Assembly: GCA_027296805.1 (NCBI GenBank)
Contig: JAPUIR010000451.1
Location: 1 to 15,062 of the forward strand
Reading direction: 5' to 3'
From: Chloroflexota bacterium
Lineage (GTDB): Bacteria > Chloroflexota > Dehalococcoidia > Bin125
DNA length: 15,062 bases
Below the pieces are notes generated by a model, which worked only from the letters and a program-made list of their open reading frames with translations, ran no database searches and was not told the origin of the DNA. This document shows, piece after piece, positions 14,613-15,062 of the stretch; the stretch's first letter is position 1; the number at the start of each line of letters is the position of its first letter. A program made the translations under genes and the position numbers.

Positions 14613-15062
14613 CTATACCTGAAGCGCCAGGGCGACACCGACGATCGCTCCCGCGATCCCGATCAGCCAGAAGCGGGTAACGATCTGCGGCTCGGACCAG
14701 CCCAGGAGTTCGAAGTGGTTGTGAATCGGCGCCATGCGGAAGACCCGCTTGCCGCCGCTGTATTTGAAATACGCGATCTGGATGATGTCGCTGCTCGCCT
14801 CGATCACGAAGACGATGCCGATCACCGGCAACAGCAACCAATGCCCCGTCATCAGCGCGACGATGCTCAGCGTGCCGCCCAGCGCCAGCGCCCCGGTGTC
14901 GCCCATGAAGACCTGCGCGGGATGGGCGTTGTACCAGAGGAAGCCCAGCACCGCGCCCACGGTGGTGAACGAGAAGCGGACCAAGAAGTCCTGCTCCTGC
15001 CCGATCGCAATCACCCCGAACGCAGCGAATGCGATCGCCACCGTGCCTCCCGCCAGGGAGTC
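14613..15062 (-). CDS. mraY: Phospho-N-acetylmuramoyl-pentapeptide-transferase MraY (C-terminal part; 5' end outside the window)
   Basis: MraY is the multi-pass membrane enzyme that moves phospho-MurNAc-pentapeptide onto undecaprenyl phosphate, forming lipid I. The frame is open to the right edge, and 149 C-terminal residues are visible. They begin DSLAGGT, the end of the conserved LDGLAGG motif. They include [19 protein letters not shown], the Asp-containing active-site loop, and [19 protein letters not shown], the C-terminal cytoplasmic histidine motif. Several hydrophobic helices are present. The usual PLHHHFE reads PIHNHFE here, so the middle histidine is Asn. The GTG at 15041 is internal and not a start. 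The gene is followed after 2 nt by murD. Confidence 0.95.
   Translation of the reverse strand, partial: DSLAGGTVAIAFAAFGVIAIGQEQDFLVRFSFTTVGAVLGFLWYNAHPAQVFMGDTGALALGGTLSIVALMTGHWLLLPVIGIVFVIEASSDIIQIAYFKYSGGKRVFRMAPIHNHFELLGWSEPQIVTRFWLIGIAGAIVGVALALQV

Overview
The window is one continuous minus-strand block that reads from its right edge to its left edge. It is a classical division and cell-wall (dcw) cluster followed by deoxyribonucleotide-synthesis genes. In transcription order it holds mraY (5' end cut by the right edge), murD, ftsW, murG, murC, murB, ddl, ftsQ, ftsA, ftsZ, nrdR, nrdJ (B12-dependent ribonucleotide reductase) and a radical SAM protein (3' end cut by the left edge). No tRNA, rRNA, CRISPR array, insertion sequence or phage gene was seen.

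The organism is a high-GC bacterium (about two-thirds GC by eye). Several details recall Chloroflexota, possibly a Thermomicrobia-like or uncultured lineage: the MurG segment PDIEPGW where proteobacteria have an EQN motif, the MurD segment DDSIATAPERT, the FtsZ segment GLGVGGDPARGAKAAEES, the ftsA-ftsZ-nrdR order and a class II RNR. This assignment comes from remembered family patterns, not a search, and is moderate in confidence.

Region 15062-7481 makes peptidoglycan precursors. MraY makes lipid I and MurG makes lipid II. MurB, MurC and MurD build the UDP-MurNAc-peptide, and Ddl supplies D-Ala-D-Ala. FtsW polymerises glycan at the septum. The genes are packed with 4-14 nt overlaps (ATGA junctions at ftsW/murG, murC/murB and murB/ddl) or a 2 nt gap, so translational coupling is likely. 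Region 7491-4096 carries the divisome core FtsQ, FtsA and FtsZ, with short gaps (45 and 93 nt).

The 195 nt between ftsZ and nrdR is the largest gap. It contains a 12 bp GC-rich hairpin flanked by two copies of a 9-mer, and probably separates the dcw transcript from nrdR-nrdJ. nrdR and nrdJ are 15 nt apart and surely co-transcribed. A 94 nt gap with a possible -10 element precedes the radical SAM gene. The wall genes look ordinary. The points most worth checking are the NrdJ that ends without the usual C-terminal cysteine tail, the ftsZ-nrdR intergenic structure, and the short FtsZ linker. I found no evidence for an undescribed multi-gene system.
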